From DASULK01 sp036381835 (lineage in GTDB: Bacteria > Actinomycetota > Actinomycetes > Mycobacteriales > Micromonosporaceae): 39,684 bases of DNA. Made by a program: the position numbers and the translations under genes. The stretch covers positions 1 through 39,684 of the forward strand of contig DASVCA010000184.1 in NCBI GenBank assembly GCA_036381835.1, in the 5' to 3' direction. The notes under the pieces were generated by a model. It worked only from the letters and a program-made list of their open reading frames with translations, was not told the origin of the DNA and searched no databases. Positions 1-7,025 of the stretch are shown one piece after another (the stretch's first letter is position 1; every line of letters begins with the position of its first letter).

Positions 1-26
1 GCCGAAGCGCTCGGGCGGCCCGGCAG

Positions 27-956
27 TCATCGGGTACGCACCGCCATCGCGTCGATCGTGGCCCGCAACGCCTCGTCCAGCGGAGTCGGCTGGATTCCGA
101 AGGTGTTGGTGGCGGCCGAGGAGTCGACGATGAAGGGTCGCCGGTACTGATAGTCCGCCTCCCGCTGGGCGCGGACCGTCGGATCGAGCACGCTGCCGGC
201 CCAGACCCGGAAGGGGGATCGGCTCGCCAACGGCGGCAGCGGGATCCCGGCGAGGCCGGCGACCCGCTGCGCGACCTCGCGAATCGATGCCGGCGCAGCG
301 GTCGGCACGTTCCAGGGTCGGCCCCACGCCCGCTCCTCGGCGGCCGCGGCCACCAGGGTGCGGGCCACGTCGCCGACGTACGTCCAACTGTGCGGCGCGT
401 CGAGATCGGCCGGTACGACGATCCGCTCCCCCGCCAGCACCTTCGGGATCACCTGGCGGGTGAGGAACGAATCGGCGCCGGCCCCCACGTAGTCCGAGCC
501 GCGCACCTCGGTGACGCGCAGCCGCCCGGCCCGGTGCGCTTCCAGCGCGTCGTGCCAGATCCGGGTGCGCACCGCGCCTTCGGTGGTGCGCGGCCGCAGC
601 GGCATCGACTCGGTCATCGGGCTGTCCACCGGCCCGTACCCGTGCAGGCTGCTGGTGATGGCCAACACGGCACCGCTGCTTTCGGCGGCGTGCAGCAGCG
701 ACCCCGCCAGGGGCGGCCAGTCGGCGGGCCATCGTTGGTAGGCGGGCCGGGCGCAGTTGTAGATCGCCGTCGCCCCCTCGGCCAGATCCTGCATCCGCGG
801 TGCCTGCGCGGCATCGGCCCGGATTCGTTCGATACCCGGCTCGTCGGGTCCCCTCCCGCTCCGACTGACGATCCGCACCCGCTCGCCTCGGCCGGCGAGC
901 AGGCGGGCGACGGACGAGCCGACCGGGCCGGCCCCCACGATCACGTGCAGCGACAT
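27..956 (-). CDS. NAD(P)-binding atypical SDR / epimerase-like protein
   Basis: A 309-residue extended short-chain dehydrogenase-like protein. The N-terminus carries a Rossmann dinucleotide-binding fold with the motif GAGPVGSSVA (about residues 8-17) followed by a beta-strand ending in VRIVSR. The middle (TSSLHGYGP, about 100) resembles NAD-dependent epimerase/dehydratase proteins. I do not find a clear YxxxK catalytic pair, so it may be an atypical SDR that binds a dinucleotide without classical epimerase chemistry. The start is the ATG at 956, with a G-rich stretch (GGGGTGG) just upstream as a plausible ribosome site. It is the last gene of the leftmost minus-strand group, 72 bp from the neighbouring flavoprotein. 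Substrate is unknown. Confidence 0.85.
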   Translation of the reverse strand: MSLHVIVGAGPVGSSVARLLAGRGERVRIVSRSGRGPDEPGIERIRADAAQAPRMQDLAEGATAIYNCARPAYQRWPADWPPLAGSLLHAAESSGAVLAITSSLHGYGPVDSPMTESMPLRPRTTEGAVRTRIWHDALEAHRAGRLRVTEVRGSDYVGAGADSFLTRQVIPKVLAGERIVVPADLDAPHSWTYVGDVARTLVAAAAEERAWGRPWNVPTAAPASIREVAQRVAGLAGIPLPPLASRSPFRVWAGSVLDPTVRAQREADYQYRRPFIVDSSAATNTFGIQPTPLDEALRATIDAMAVRTR

Positions 957-1028
957 ATCACCACCCCAGGTTAGGGACGTTAGTCGGTGGTGCTGCGGCG
1001 CACAGCGAAACGGCCGCTTCGGCTGGAT

Positions 1029-1997
1029 TCAGCCGGACTCGGAGGAGTGCCCGGGGAAGAGATGGGCGCTCGGGTCGATCGTGACGGCGGCGTTGTTCAC
1101 CGCGGTGGCCGCCTCGCCGAACCCGGTGGCGATCAGCCGGACCTTCCCCGGGTAGTCGGCGATGTCGCCGGCGGCGAACACCCGCGGCAGGTTCGTCGCC
1201 ATGGTGCTGTCCACGTGGATGTGTCGACGGTGCAACCGCAGGCCCCAGGTGGCGAGCGGCCCGAGATCGGCGGTGAAGCCGAGCGCCGCGACCACCGAGT
1301 CGGCGGGCAGGGTCTCGGTTCCCCCGTCGCCGAGGGTGATGTCGATCGCGGTGACCCGGCCGTCCCCGTGGATTCCGGTCACCTCGGCGTTCACGAGGAT
1401 GCGCACCGGAAGCTGCCGTACCCGGGCCACCGTCGCCGCGTGCGCCCGGAATCGCTCGCGACGGTGTACGAGGGTGACCGAGCGGGCCACCGGCTGCAGG
1501 GCGAGCGCCCAGTCGAACGCGGAGTCCCCGCCGCCGACGATGACGACGTCCTGCCCGGCGAGGTCGGCGAGTCGCGGCACGAAGTGAACGATGCCCGCGC
1601 CGGGGTAGGTGGCGGCGGCCGGTAGTGGGCGCGGTCGGAAGCTGCCGAGCCCGGCGGTGACGATGACCGCGCCGCAGCGCAACGCGGTGCCGTCGGCCAT
1701 GCCGAGCACCGGCTGCTGTGCGTCGAACGTCAGCTGCTGCGCCACCGTGCCGAGCAGGTACTCGGGCGCGTACGGGGCGGCTTGGGCGACGAGGTTGGCG
1801 ACGAGGTCGCGGCCTTTGATCGACGGGAACCCGGGCACATCGAAGATGTCCTTCTCGGGATACATCGCGGTGATCTGACCGCCGGGTTCGGGAAGCGCGT
1901 CGATCACCGCGGTGGACAGGCCCCGGAACCCGGCGTAGTAGGCCGCGAAGAGGCCGGTCGGTCCTGCGCCGACGATGGCGATGTCGACCTCGCGCAT
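1029..1997 (-). CDS. NAD(P)/FAD-dependent oxidoreductase, type-2 ferredoxin-NADP reductase-like
   Basis: A 322-residue two-dinucleotide-binding flavoprotein of the thioredoxin-reductase superfamily. The FAD motif GAGPTGLFAA is near residue 11, the second (NAD(P)H) Rossmann motif is VIVGGGDSAFDWA in the middle, and an AAGDIADYPGK FAD-contact motif lies near the C-terminus. The redox CxxC of thioredoxin reductase is absent, which with the length matches type-2 ferredoxin/flavodoxin-NADP reductases (Bacillus YumC type). The expected role is transfer of electrons between NADPH and a ferredoxin. The ATG at 1997 is supported by a TACGCT hexamer exactly 6 nt upstream, so the mRNA is probably leaderless. 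The redox partner is not encoded nearby. Confidence 0.88.
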   Translation of the reverse strand: MREVDIAIVGAGPTGLFAAYYAGFRGLSTAVIDALPEPGGQITAMYPEKDIFDVPGFPSIKGRDLVANLVAQAAPYAPEYLLGTVAQQLTFDAQQPVLGMADGTALRCGAVIVTAGLGSFRPRPLPAAATYPGAGIVHFVPRLADLAGQDVVIVGGGDSAFDWALALQPVARSVTLVHRRERFRAHAATVARVRQLPVRILVNAEVTGIHGDGRVTAIDITLGDGGTETLPADSVVAALGFTADLGPLATWGLRLHRRHIHVDSTMATNLPRVFAAGDIADYPGKVRLIATGFGEAATAVNNAAVTIDPSAHLFPGHSSESG

Positions 1998-2003
1998 CTG
2001 CTC

Positions 2004-2009
2004 AGCGTA
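2004..2009 (-). promoter_or_regulatory. Leaderless -10 box (TACGCT) of the flavoprotein gene
   Basis: TACGCT on the minus strand, 6 nt before the ATG at 1997. Spacing puts the transcription start at or next to the start codon. Confidence 0.6.
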
Positions 2010-2024
2010 GCCCGGCGGCGCGGG

Positions 2025-2645
2025 TCAGCGACGGCGCGCGCGGGCGCGGCGGAAGACGATGGCGGCCACGACACCTCCGGCGAGCCCGAACAGGTGGCCC
2101 TGCCAGGAGACGGGCGCGTCGGTGGGTAGCACGCCGAGCAGTTGCCAGCCGTAGAGGAGCGCGACGAGGACCACCACGCCCAGGTTCCACCAACTGCGTT
2201 CCACGACCGCGCGGGTGAGGAGCACCCCGAAGTAGCCGAAGATGACGCCGCTCGCGCCGACCACCACCGTGCCGGGGGAGCCGGTGAACCACACGCCGAG
2301 GCCGCTGACCAGTGCGATGAGCAGCGTGGAGTAGAGGAACCGTTGCACGCCGCCGGCGAGCACGAAGGTGCCGAGCAGGATCAGCGGCACGCTGTTGCTG
2401 TAGAGGTGGGCGAAGCCGTGGTGCAGGAACGGGCCGAAGAAGACGCCGTCCAACCCGTCGACCTGTCGGGGCAGGATGCCGTACTCGACATCGAACCAGC
2501 TGCCCAGCCAGAGGTCGAGCGCTTCGATGGCGAACAGCACGGGGATGACCGCGCACATCCCGACGAACGCCCGCCCCAGCGCCGCGTAGAAGGCCTGGGT
2601 GCCGAACCGGAACCGATTCCCGTCGCTGGAGGGCACGGAGGTCAT
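2025..2645 (-). CDS. Rhomboid family intramembrane serine protease
   Basis: A 206-residue, strongly hydrophobic protein with about six membrane helices. Rhomboid hallmarks are all present: HxxxN (His80, Asn84) in the second helix region, GASG with the nucleophile Ser132, and the catalytic His184 in WQGHLFG followed by a small-residue helix. The catalytic Ser-His dyad is intact, so it should cleave transmembrane substrates inside the plasma membrane. The C-terminus is an arginine-rich cytoplasmic tail. It lies between the flavoprotein and a lytic-transglycosylase-like gene, all on the minus strand with short gaps; whether they share a message is unclear. The substrate is unknown. Confidence 0.92.
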   Translation of the reverse strand: MTSVPSSDGNRFRFGTQAFYAALGRAFVGMCAVIPVLFAIEALDLWLGSWFDVEYGILPRQVDGLDGVFFGPFLHHGFAHLYSNSVPLILLGTFVLAGGVQRFLYSTLLIALVSGLGVWFTGSPGTVVVGASGVIFGYFGVLLTRAVVERSWWNLGVVVLVALLYGWQLLGVLPTDAPVSWQGHLFGLAGGVVAAIVFRRARARRR

Positions 2646-2695
2646 TCTCTACGGACTACCAGCCCGGCGCGCGATCCGCCAACGCGCCGTCGCGG

Positions 2696-3355
2696 CTAAT
2701 ACCAACCCCTGCTCTGTGAGTGCGCCCACGCGTCGCAGGGTGTGCCGTAGCGGCTCGTGATGTAGTTCAGCCCCCACTTGATCTGGGTCGCCGGGTTGTA
2801 CTCCCAGTCGTCCCCTGCGGTTGCCATCTTGCTGCCGGGCAGCGCCTGGGGAATCCCGTACGCGCCGCTGGCCGCGTTGCGGGCCCGGTGGTTCCAGCCG
2901 CTCTCCTTGGTCCACAGCCGGTCGAGGCAGGGCATCTCTTCGAGTCCGAAGCCTCGTTCGAGGAGCAGCGCGCAGCCGATGGCGCGGTTGCCGCTGTATT
3001 CCGAGCAGGACTCCGGGATGGGCCCGGCGTAGCGTGCCTGCGCCTCGCGACGCTTGCGGGTGGCCGTTGCCTTGGCCGCGTCGGCTCGCGCCGCCTCCGC
3101 CTTGGCGGCTGCGGCGGCCTTCACCGACGCCTCGTACTGGGCGGCCCGGATGCCGGCGGTAGCGATCAGGTGGGCGCCGTGCCGATGCCTGAGGTATTCA
3201 GCTTCGGCCTGCTCGAACTCGGCGATGCGTTGCGCCTCGATGCTCTTCTGCTGGATCTGCCGGATGTCGCTGAGGAAGTAGCCGCCGCCGAGCCCAGCGA
3301 GGAGCAACCCGACGGCGACCGTCCGCATTCCGAACCGGCTCCACGGCCGACTCAC
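2696..3355 (-). CDS. Exported lytic-transglycosylase/lysozyme-like domain protein with N-terminal coiled coil
   Basis: A 219-residue protein with an uncleaved-signal-like membrane helix (about residues 11-29), a charged Ala/Lys/Glu-rich segment likely to form a coiled coil (30-105), and a C-terminal lysozyme-fold domain of the actinobacterial transglycosylase type. That domain has the catalytic Glu151 in TKESGWN, the GAYGIPQ motif, and the typical ending with a Trp near the C-terminus. It probably cleaves peptidoglycan outside the membrane. Start is the GTG at 3355, with AAGGGA about 8 nt upstream. A perfect TGTGA-N6-TCACA palindrome lies 80-95 bp upstream, suggesting control by a CRP-type regulator as known for rpf-like cell-wall hydrolases in mycobacteria. 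Confidence 0.85.
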   Translation of the reverse strand: MSRPWSRFGMRTVAVGLLLAGLGGGYFLSDIRQIQQKSIEAQRIAEFEQAEAEYLRHRHGAHLIATAGIRAAQYEASVKAAAAAKAEAARADAAKATATRKRREAQARYAGPIPESCSEYSGNRAIGCALLLERGFGLEEMPCLDRLWTKESGWNHRARNAASGAYGIPQALPGSKMATAGDDWEYNPATQIKWGLNYITSRYGTPCDAWAHSQSRGWY

Positions 3356-3434
3356 GAGGTGGTCCCTTCGATGGGGGCATGCACATGCACACCCTTACGC
3401 ACCACGCTGCGGCATGGGCGACAGGAAACATGTT

Positions 3435-3450
3435 TGTGACCTCAGTCACA
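3435..3450. promoter_or_regulatory. CRP-type operator TGTGA-N6-TCACA
   Basis: A perfect inverted repeat TGTGAC-CTCA-GTCACA that matches the CRP/FNR-family consensus TGTGA-N6-TCACA at all ten conserved positions. It sits between the small-membrane-protein gene and the lytic-transglycosylase-like gene, upstream of the latter (start 3355). A second 10-bp palindrome, AAACATGTTT (3426-3435), abuts it. Confidence 0.6.
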
Positions 3451-3497
3451 CCATGACAGCAGCGTGGTGCGGGGCGACTCCGCCGGCCCGGGCCGGC

Positions 3498-3815
3498 CTA
3501 GTCGGCGTCCCGGCCGACCACGGCGGCGTGCGATCCGCTCTGACCGGCGGTTCCCACGAAGGTTCCGGCCCGGTAGGTCGTGCCCTGCCGGACACCGGTC
3601 CGGGCGGGCGCGCTCGGAACCGCCAGCATCGGCCCGAAGCCGGGCCGCATCTCCCGCCGACGACGGTTCCACGCCCCCCGGTCACCGTCGAAATAGCCCT
3701 GCCGGTAGCCGAAGCGGTACCCGAGCCGATAGCTGAGTTGTCCGTGAAGCCTCCCGGCCGCGTAGGCCGACGAGCCCAACAGCAATACCAGGAAGACTGC
3801 GAAGAATGGGCTCAT
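3498..3815 (-). CDS. Small membrane protein with YRxG tetrapeptide repeats, unknown function
   Basis: A 105-residue protein that I do not recognise. It begins with a hydrophobic helix (about residues 3-20) that could be a signal anchor. This is followed by four tandem tetrapeptides (YRLG, YRFG, YRQG, YFDG; residues 29-44), an Arg-rich patch, and a low-complexity tail. The regular Tyr/Gly spacing would put Tyr residues on one face of a helix or in a stacked turn. The ATG at 3815 is preceded by GAGGAG at a 5-nt spacing, a good ribosome site, so the gene is likely real. It shares direction with the downstream cell-wall hydrolase, separated by 142 bp containing the CRP-like box. Confidence 0.65.
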   Translation of the reverse strand: MSPFFAVFLVLLLGSSAYAAGRLHGQLSYRLGYRFGYRQGYFDGDRGAWNRRRREMRPGFGPMLAVPSAPARTGVRQGTTYRAGTFVGTAGQSGSHAAVVGRDAD

Positions 3816-4133
3816 GCGGTCTCCTCGACTGCAACCCCCGACCGCTTTGCACCCCCGAGCCTGAGCGGCCGCCCATTTTGCCTGATCATCTCTCCTCCGA
3901 CTCGAACGACGATCGTCGATCGCCAGTCGGGCTCGGCCGAATCCCGCTCACTTCCCCCCTGAACCGGATCAGGTCAACTCCTGCGCTGGCGGGCTTCGGC
4001 CGCCGAATCCCCCCGATCACCGGGATGCGATCCCGCGTCTGCCGACCGTGTCCTCGACGTTACACATCCGACAGCGTCCCATACGCGTGACGGCATCACC
4101 TTTTCGTCCAATTAGCAACGAGTCTGCGTCGCC

Positions 4134-4139
4134 TATTAT
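4134..4139 (+). promoter_or_regulatory. Upstream -10 element TATTAT
   Basis: TATTAT at the end of an AT-rich stretch, 7 nt before a GTG at 4146 that is in frame with the HTH gene. It could drive a leaderless long form or, more likely given the composition downstream, a message with a leader of about 120 nt. Confidence 0.4.
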
Positions 4140-4253
4140 TTGCCCGTGACCCCCCTCGACACAAGCGGTGACGCGGAACGCGAGCACCGAGATATACAGT
4201 CACGTGCACGAGACAACCAGGACGCTGGGAAGGACGAACCGCCAGGCTGGTCG

Positions 4254-4259
4254 TACCGT
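4254..4259 (+). promoter_or_regulatory. Leaderless -10 box (TACCGT) of the HTH regulator
   Basis: TACCGT 6 nt before the GTG at 4266. It fits the same leaderless geometry as many other starts in the window. Confidence 0.5.
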
Positions 4260-4265
4260 CGCCCG

Positions 4266-4706
4266 GTGACCAAGACCGCCGGCCGGAAGGTCGCCTTCGC
4301 GGCCTTCGTGCGCAAGGCCCTCGACGACGCGCGGACCACGCGGGCCTGGACCGCCACCGAGGTGTCCCGTCGTACCGGCATCTCCCGCCAGACCCTCAAC
4401 CGCTGGGTACGCGGCGACTGGTCCAGCGACCCTGCAGCCGAACGGGTGGTCGCCTTCTGCAACGGGCTCGGCATCAACCCTTCGCACGCGTTCGCCGCGC
4501 TCGGTTGGACCCGCCCGCCGACGGCCCGCCCCACCCCGCCGACGCCCCCGCCGATGGATCCCGACGTCGAGGCGCTGCTGCGCCGCCTCGCGGATCCCAA
4601 CGTCTCCGCCGCCGAGAAGTTCCACATCAGAGAGACCGTCCGCTACCTCGCCTATCGGCCGCCGTTGCCGGCCGACCCGCCCAGGCAGCGCAAACGGGCG
4701 GGGTAG
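4266..4706 (+). CDS. XRE-like helix-turn-helix DNA-binding protein
   Basis: A 146-residue regulator. An HTH occupies about residues 10-60 (recognition helix around GISRQTLNRWVRGDW), then a Pro-rich linker (PTARPTPPTPPP) and a C-terminal helix pair (VEALLRRLAD, EKFHIRETVRYL) that may dimerise. I chose the GTG at 4266 over the in-frame GTG at 4146. TACCGT lies 6 nt upstream, only 2 of its first 40 codons end in A/T against 14 of 40 in the preceding stretch, and the longer form would add a tail with no domain. It precedes a small membrane protein on the same strand. Targets are unknown; the TTGCGCAA palindrome just after its stop (4708-4715) is a candidate site. Confidence 0.75.
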   Translation: MTKTAGRKVAFAAFVRKALDDARTTRAWTATEVSRRTGISRQTLNRWVRGDWSSDPAAERVVAFCNGLGINPSHAFAALGWTRPPTARPTPPTPPPMDPDVEALLRRLADPNVSAAEKFHIRETVRYLAYRPPLPADPPRQRKRAG

Positions 4707-4873
4707 GTTGCGCAAATAGCGAAAGAAGACTTAGACAGATGTGCGGATATCGCGCAAGCGGCGGCAACGCGCGCTAGCGTCCAAACTCGTACTGCTTGGG
4801 CTCGTCGTAACGGCGGGGGGACGGGACAAGGCCGGACACAGCCCTGCGGGACAGTGAGGAGGGGGTGCGGCAG
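4707..4873 (+). promoter_or_regulatory. Leader/promoter region of the small membrane protein gene
   Basis: 167 bp with an 8-bp palindrome TTGCGCAA (4708-4715), a related GCGCAA at 4752-4757, and a -10-like TAGCGT (4775-4780). A GAGGAGGGGG ribosome site starts at 4857, well placed for the ATG at 4874. Confidence 0.4.
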
Positions 4874-5239
4874 ATGCCCCTGAAATGGGTTGCCATCGTG
4901 GTCGCCGCCGTGTCGGCGACCCTGTGCGTCACCGTCAACGTGCTGCTGATGTCACTCGGGAACGGCGAGGTCCCGGATGTGATCAACATGGCGGCGATCG
5001 CGACCACGGCGGTCGCCGTGACGGTGGCCGTCGTGGCTCATCTCTACGAGCTGACCAACGCTCGAATCACCGCGCTGACCGAGTTCCTGATCGCCCGACT
5101 CAACGAGATCGACCAATACGTCGCCGAACACCGCCCCGACTTCGTCGGAGGCTATCCGCTCGGGCAGGACCGGGACGAATCGGTGATCCCGATCGGCGCA
5201 CGCGGCAGCCGTAGAACGATGACCGCGACCGAGGACTGA
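4874..5239 (+). CDS. Small two-helix membrane protein, unknown function
   Basis: A 121-residue protein that I do not recognise. Two hydrophobic helices (about residues 4-26 and 38-58) are followed by a charged cytoplasmic or external tail with a helical stretch (LTEFLIARLNEIDQYVAEH) and a disordered end. The ATG at 4874 is preferred over the GTG at 4865 because GAGGAG lies at about 11 nt from the ATG but only 2 nt from the GTG. It lies between the HTH gene and trehalose-phosphatase on the same strand and has its own leader. Function cannot be inferred from context. Confidence 0.65.
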   Translation: MPLKWVAIVVAAVSATLCVTVNVLLMSLGNGEVPDVINMAAIATTAVAVTVAVVAHLYELTNARITALTEFLIARLNEIDQYVAEHRPDFVGGYPLGQDRDESVIPIGARGSRRTMTATED

Positions 5240-5278
5240 GCCACGCGTACGGGCCGTTTCCCGCCGACCGGCCCTGGG

Positions 5279-5284
5279 TACGCT
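5279..5284 (+). promoter_or_regulatory. Leaderless -10 box (TACGCT) of otsB
   Basis: TACGCT 7 nt before the GTG at 5292. Confidence 0.55.
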
Positions 5285-5291
5285 GGCCCGT

Positions 5292-6098
5292 GTGGGCGAG
5301 ATCAACACTGCTGGCCGGCCGGCGCTTCCCAAGGTGGCGCAGGCCCGGCAGTTGACCAGGGAACGGGCCGACCAGTGCGCGCTCTTCTTCGACTTCGACG
5401 GCACGCTCGCGCCCGTCCAGGTCGACCCCGACGCGGTACGCCCCGCTCCCGGTGTCGTTCCCGCGCTCACCGCCCTGGCCGACCGGGTCCAGCGCGTCGC
5501 CATCGTCTCGGCCCGGCCGGTGGAGTTCCTCCGCGATCGATTCGCCGGGCTGCACACCCTGGACCTCTACGGTCTCTACGGCCTGGAGCAGTGCCGTCGC
5601 GGCGGCGAGGCGGTGACCGATCCGGCGGCGCTGCCCTGGATCCCGGTGATGGCGGACCTGGCCGAGCGGGCTCGCACCGAGCTGCCCGGTGAGGTGCTGG
5701 TGGAGTACAAGCGGCTCTCGGTCGCCCTGCACTACCGGACCGCCCGGCACCTGGCGGAGCGGGTGGCGGCCTGGGGGCAGACCGTGGTCGACCAGCTGGG
5801 ACTGCGGGTACAGGTCGGCCGGATGGTGGTCGAGCTCAAACCGCCCGTGGACCGGGACAAGGGCATGGTGATCGGCGAGGCGCTCGGAGCCGCCCGGTGC
5901 GCCTGGTACTTCGGGGACGACGTCTCCGACCTGAAGGCGTTCGCGGCGCTACGCGCCCGGGCCGCCGCCGATCCGGACTTCTTCGGCGTCTGCGTGGCCG
6001 TCGACAATCCGGAGACCGGCGCGGAGCTGGCTTCGGCGGCCGACCTCACCCTCGCCTCCCCCACCGCCGTCGGCGAATTCCTCGCCACCCTGCGGTAG
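5292..6098 (+). CDS. otsB: Trehalose-6-phosphate phosphatase
   Basis: A 268-residue HAD-superfamily phosphatase that removes phosphate from trehalose-6-phosphate to give trehalose, a stress protectant and cell-envelope precursor. HAD motif I is FFDFDGTL with nucleophile Asp34 and acid/base Asp36. The SARPVEFL segment is the motif II region, the KPPVDRDKG segment carries the motif III lysines, and GDDVSD (Asp209, Asp210) is motif IV. Length matches stand-alone OtsB. No trehalose-6-phosphate synthase (otsA) is adjacent. The GTG start at 5292 is supported by an upstream TACGCT at leaderless spacing. It converges on the cis-prenyltransferase with only 10 bp between stops. Confidence 0.93.
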   Translation: MGEINTAGRPALPKVAQARQLTRERADQCALFFDFDGTLAPVQVDPDAVRPAPGVVPALTALADRVQRVAIVSARPVEFLRDRFAGLHTLDLYGLYGLEQCRRGGEAVTDPAALPWIPVMADLAERARTELPGEVLVEYKRLSVALHYRTARHLAERVAAWGQTVVDQLGLRVQVGRMVVELKPPVDRDKGMVIGEALGAARCAWYFGDDVSDLKAFAALRARAAADPDFFGVCVAVDNPETGAELASAADLTLASPTAVGEFLATLR

Positions 6099-6108
6099 AC
6101 CGTTTGGC

Positions 6109-6879
6109 TCAGATGCCGAACCGACGCTGCCGGTGGGCGTACGACCGCAGGGCGCGCAGGAAGTCGATACGCCGGAAGTCGGGCCAGTTCAGCTCGCAGA
6201 AGTAGAACTCGGAGTGGGCCGACTGCCACAGCAGGAAGCCGGACAACCGCTGCTCGCCGCTGGTACGGATGACCAGGTCCGGGTCGGGTTGACCACGGGT
6301 GTAGAGATGCCTGGCGATGAGGTCGACGTCGAGGATCTCGGCGAGCTCCTCGAGCGTTCCGCCCGCGGCCGCATGCTCTTGCAGCAGGGACCGCACCGCG
6401 TCGGCGATCTCCCGTCGCCCGCCGTAGCCGACGGCGATATTGACCTGCGCGCCGCCGGTCCGATCGAGGGTCCGCTCCTCGGCCGCCTTCAGCACCGTCG
6501 CGGTCTGCGCCGGCAACAGATCCAGGGCGCCCACCATCCGCAGGCGCCACGGATTGCCCTCCTGCGCCAACTCCACGACCAGGTCCTCGATGATGCGCAG
6601 CAGTCCTTCGAGCTCGCTAGCCGGGCGGCGGAGGTTCTCGGTGGCGAGCAGATAGAGCGTGATGTGCCCGATGCCGGCCTCATCGCACCAGACGAGCACA
6701 TCCTTGATCTTGGCGGCCCCCACCCGATGCCCGTCGTTGGGGTCCACGAAGCCCATGTCCCGAGCCCACCGGCGGTTCCCGTCGCACATCACGCCGACAT
6801 GCCGCGGCACCGGCTTGCCGACCAGGTCGGCCTTCAACCGCCGCTCGTAAAGGGAATAAACGAGTTTGCGCAGATTCAT
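6109..6879 (-). CDS. uppS: Isoprenyl (cis-prenyl) transferase, UppS family
   Basis: A 256-residue cis-prenyltransferase that condenses isopentenyl diphosphate onto an allylic diphosphate to make polyprenyl diphosphates for cell-wall lipid carriers. Region I is VGVMCDGNRRWAR with the catalytic Asp33. RTSGEQRLSGFLLWQ and SEFYF near the C-terminus are the conserved diphosphate-binding and dimer segments. The ATG at 6879 is chosen; a longer frame runs to 6975 but its extra 32 residues match nothing, and TAGTCT lies 8 nt before 6879. Actinobacteria usually have two such enzymes (short-chain Z-FPP and long-chain); the sequence alone does not tell me which this is. Confidence 0.92.
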   Translation of the reverse strand: MNLRKLVYSLYERRLKADLVGKPVPRHVGVMCDGNRRWARDMGFVDPNDGHRVGAAKIKDVLVWCDEAGIGHITLYLLATENLRRPASELEGLLRIIEDLVVELAQEGNPWRLRMVGALDLLPAQTATVLKAAEERTLDRTGGAQVNIAVGYGGRREIADAVRSLLQEHAAAGGTLEELAEILDVDLIARHLYTRGQPDPDLVIRTSGEQRLSGFLLWQSAHSEFYFCELNWPDFRRIDFLRALRSYAHRQRRFGI

Positions 6880-6887
6880 CAAGGTCA

Positions 6888-6893
6888 AGACTA
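6888..6893 (-). promoter_or_regulatory. Leaderless -10 box (TAGTCT) of the prenyltransferase
   Basis: TAGTCT on the minus strand, 8 nt before the ATG at 6879. Confidence 0.45.
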
Positions 6894-6981
6894 ACGAGTT
6901 GCGCCTGACGTCGAGCGCGCGGTCGCCCGCCTGCGAAATGGGAGGCCCGATGACATTACGCCGGTTCGGCGTCATATCCGT

Positions 6982-7015
6982 TGCGGCGGGGGCCGAGATC
7001 TCGGCCCCCGCCGCA
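6982..7015. terminator. pckG: Perfect 34-bp palindrome, probable pckG terminator
   Basis: Seventeen consecutive complementary pairs centred on AGATCT (between 6998 and 6999), starting 10 nt after the pckG stop. There is no U-tract on the minus strand, as is common for actinobacterial hairpin terminators. It also lies upstream of the prenyltransferase promoter and would insulate it from pckG read-through. Confidence 0.75.
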
Positions 7016-7025
7016 GGGAGTGCTT

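Larger units (their letters stand above)
3816..4265. other. 450-bp intergenic region with repeats and an AT-rich promoter
   Basis: Divergent gap between the small membrane protein and the HTH gene. It holds a 12-bp palindrome CGACGATCGTCG (3907-3918), an imperfect direct repeat of about 27 bp (3921-3950 and 3984-4020, sharing GGGCT..CGGCC..GAATCCC), and a small hairpin CCTGA/TCAGG (3958-3973). An AT-rich stretch ends in TATTAT (4134-4139). The 120 bp before the HTH start have codon composition unlike coding DNA of this genome: 14 of 40 triplets in the HTH frame end in A or T. Confidence 0.5.

Noticed and set aside
971..986. IdeR/DtxR-like AGGTTAGG upstream of the SDR gene
   Set aside because: Only one half of the 19-bp palindrome is present, followed by a direct rather than inverted GTTAG.
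3958..3978. TPP-riboswitch-like string GACCTGATCCGG on the minus strand
   Set aside because: Only this one block resembles the THI element. The CTGAGA half and the GCCGGCG-type arm are missing, and the downstream gene has no link to thiamine.
4087..4099. GTGA-CGGCA-TCAC inverted repeat as a second CRP site
   Set aside because: The spacer is 5 rather than 6 and the outer bases do not match, so it does not fit the CRP consensus.
6880..6975. Longer start for the cis-prenyltransferase
   Set aside because: The extra 32 residues match no family sequence and a TAGTCT box fits the ATG at 6879.
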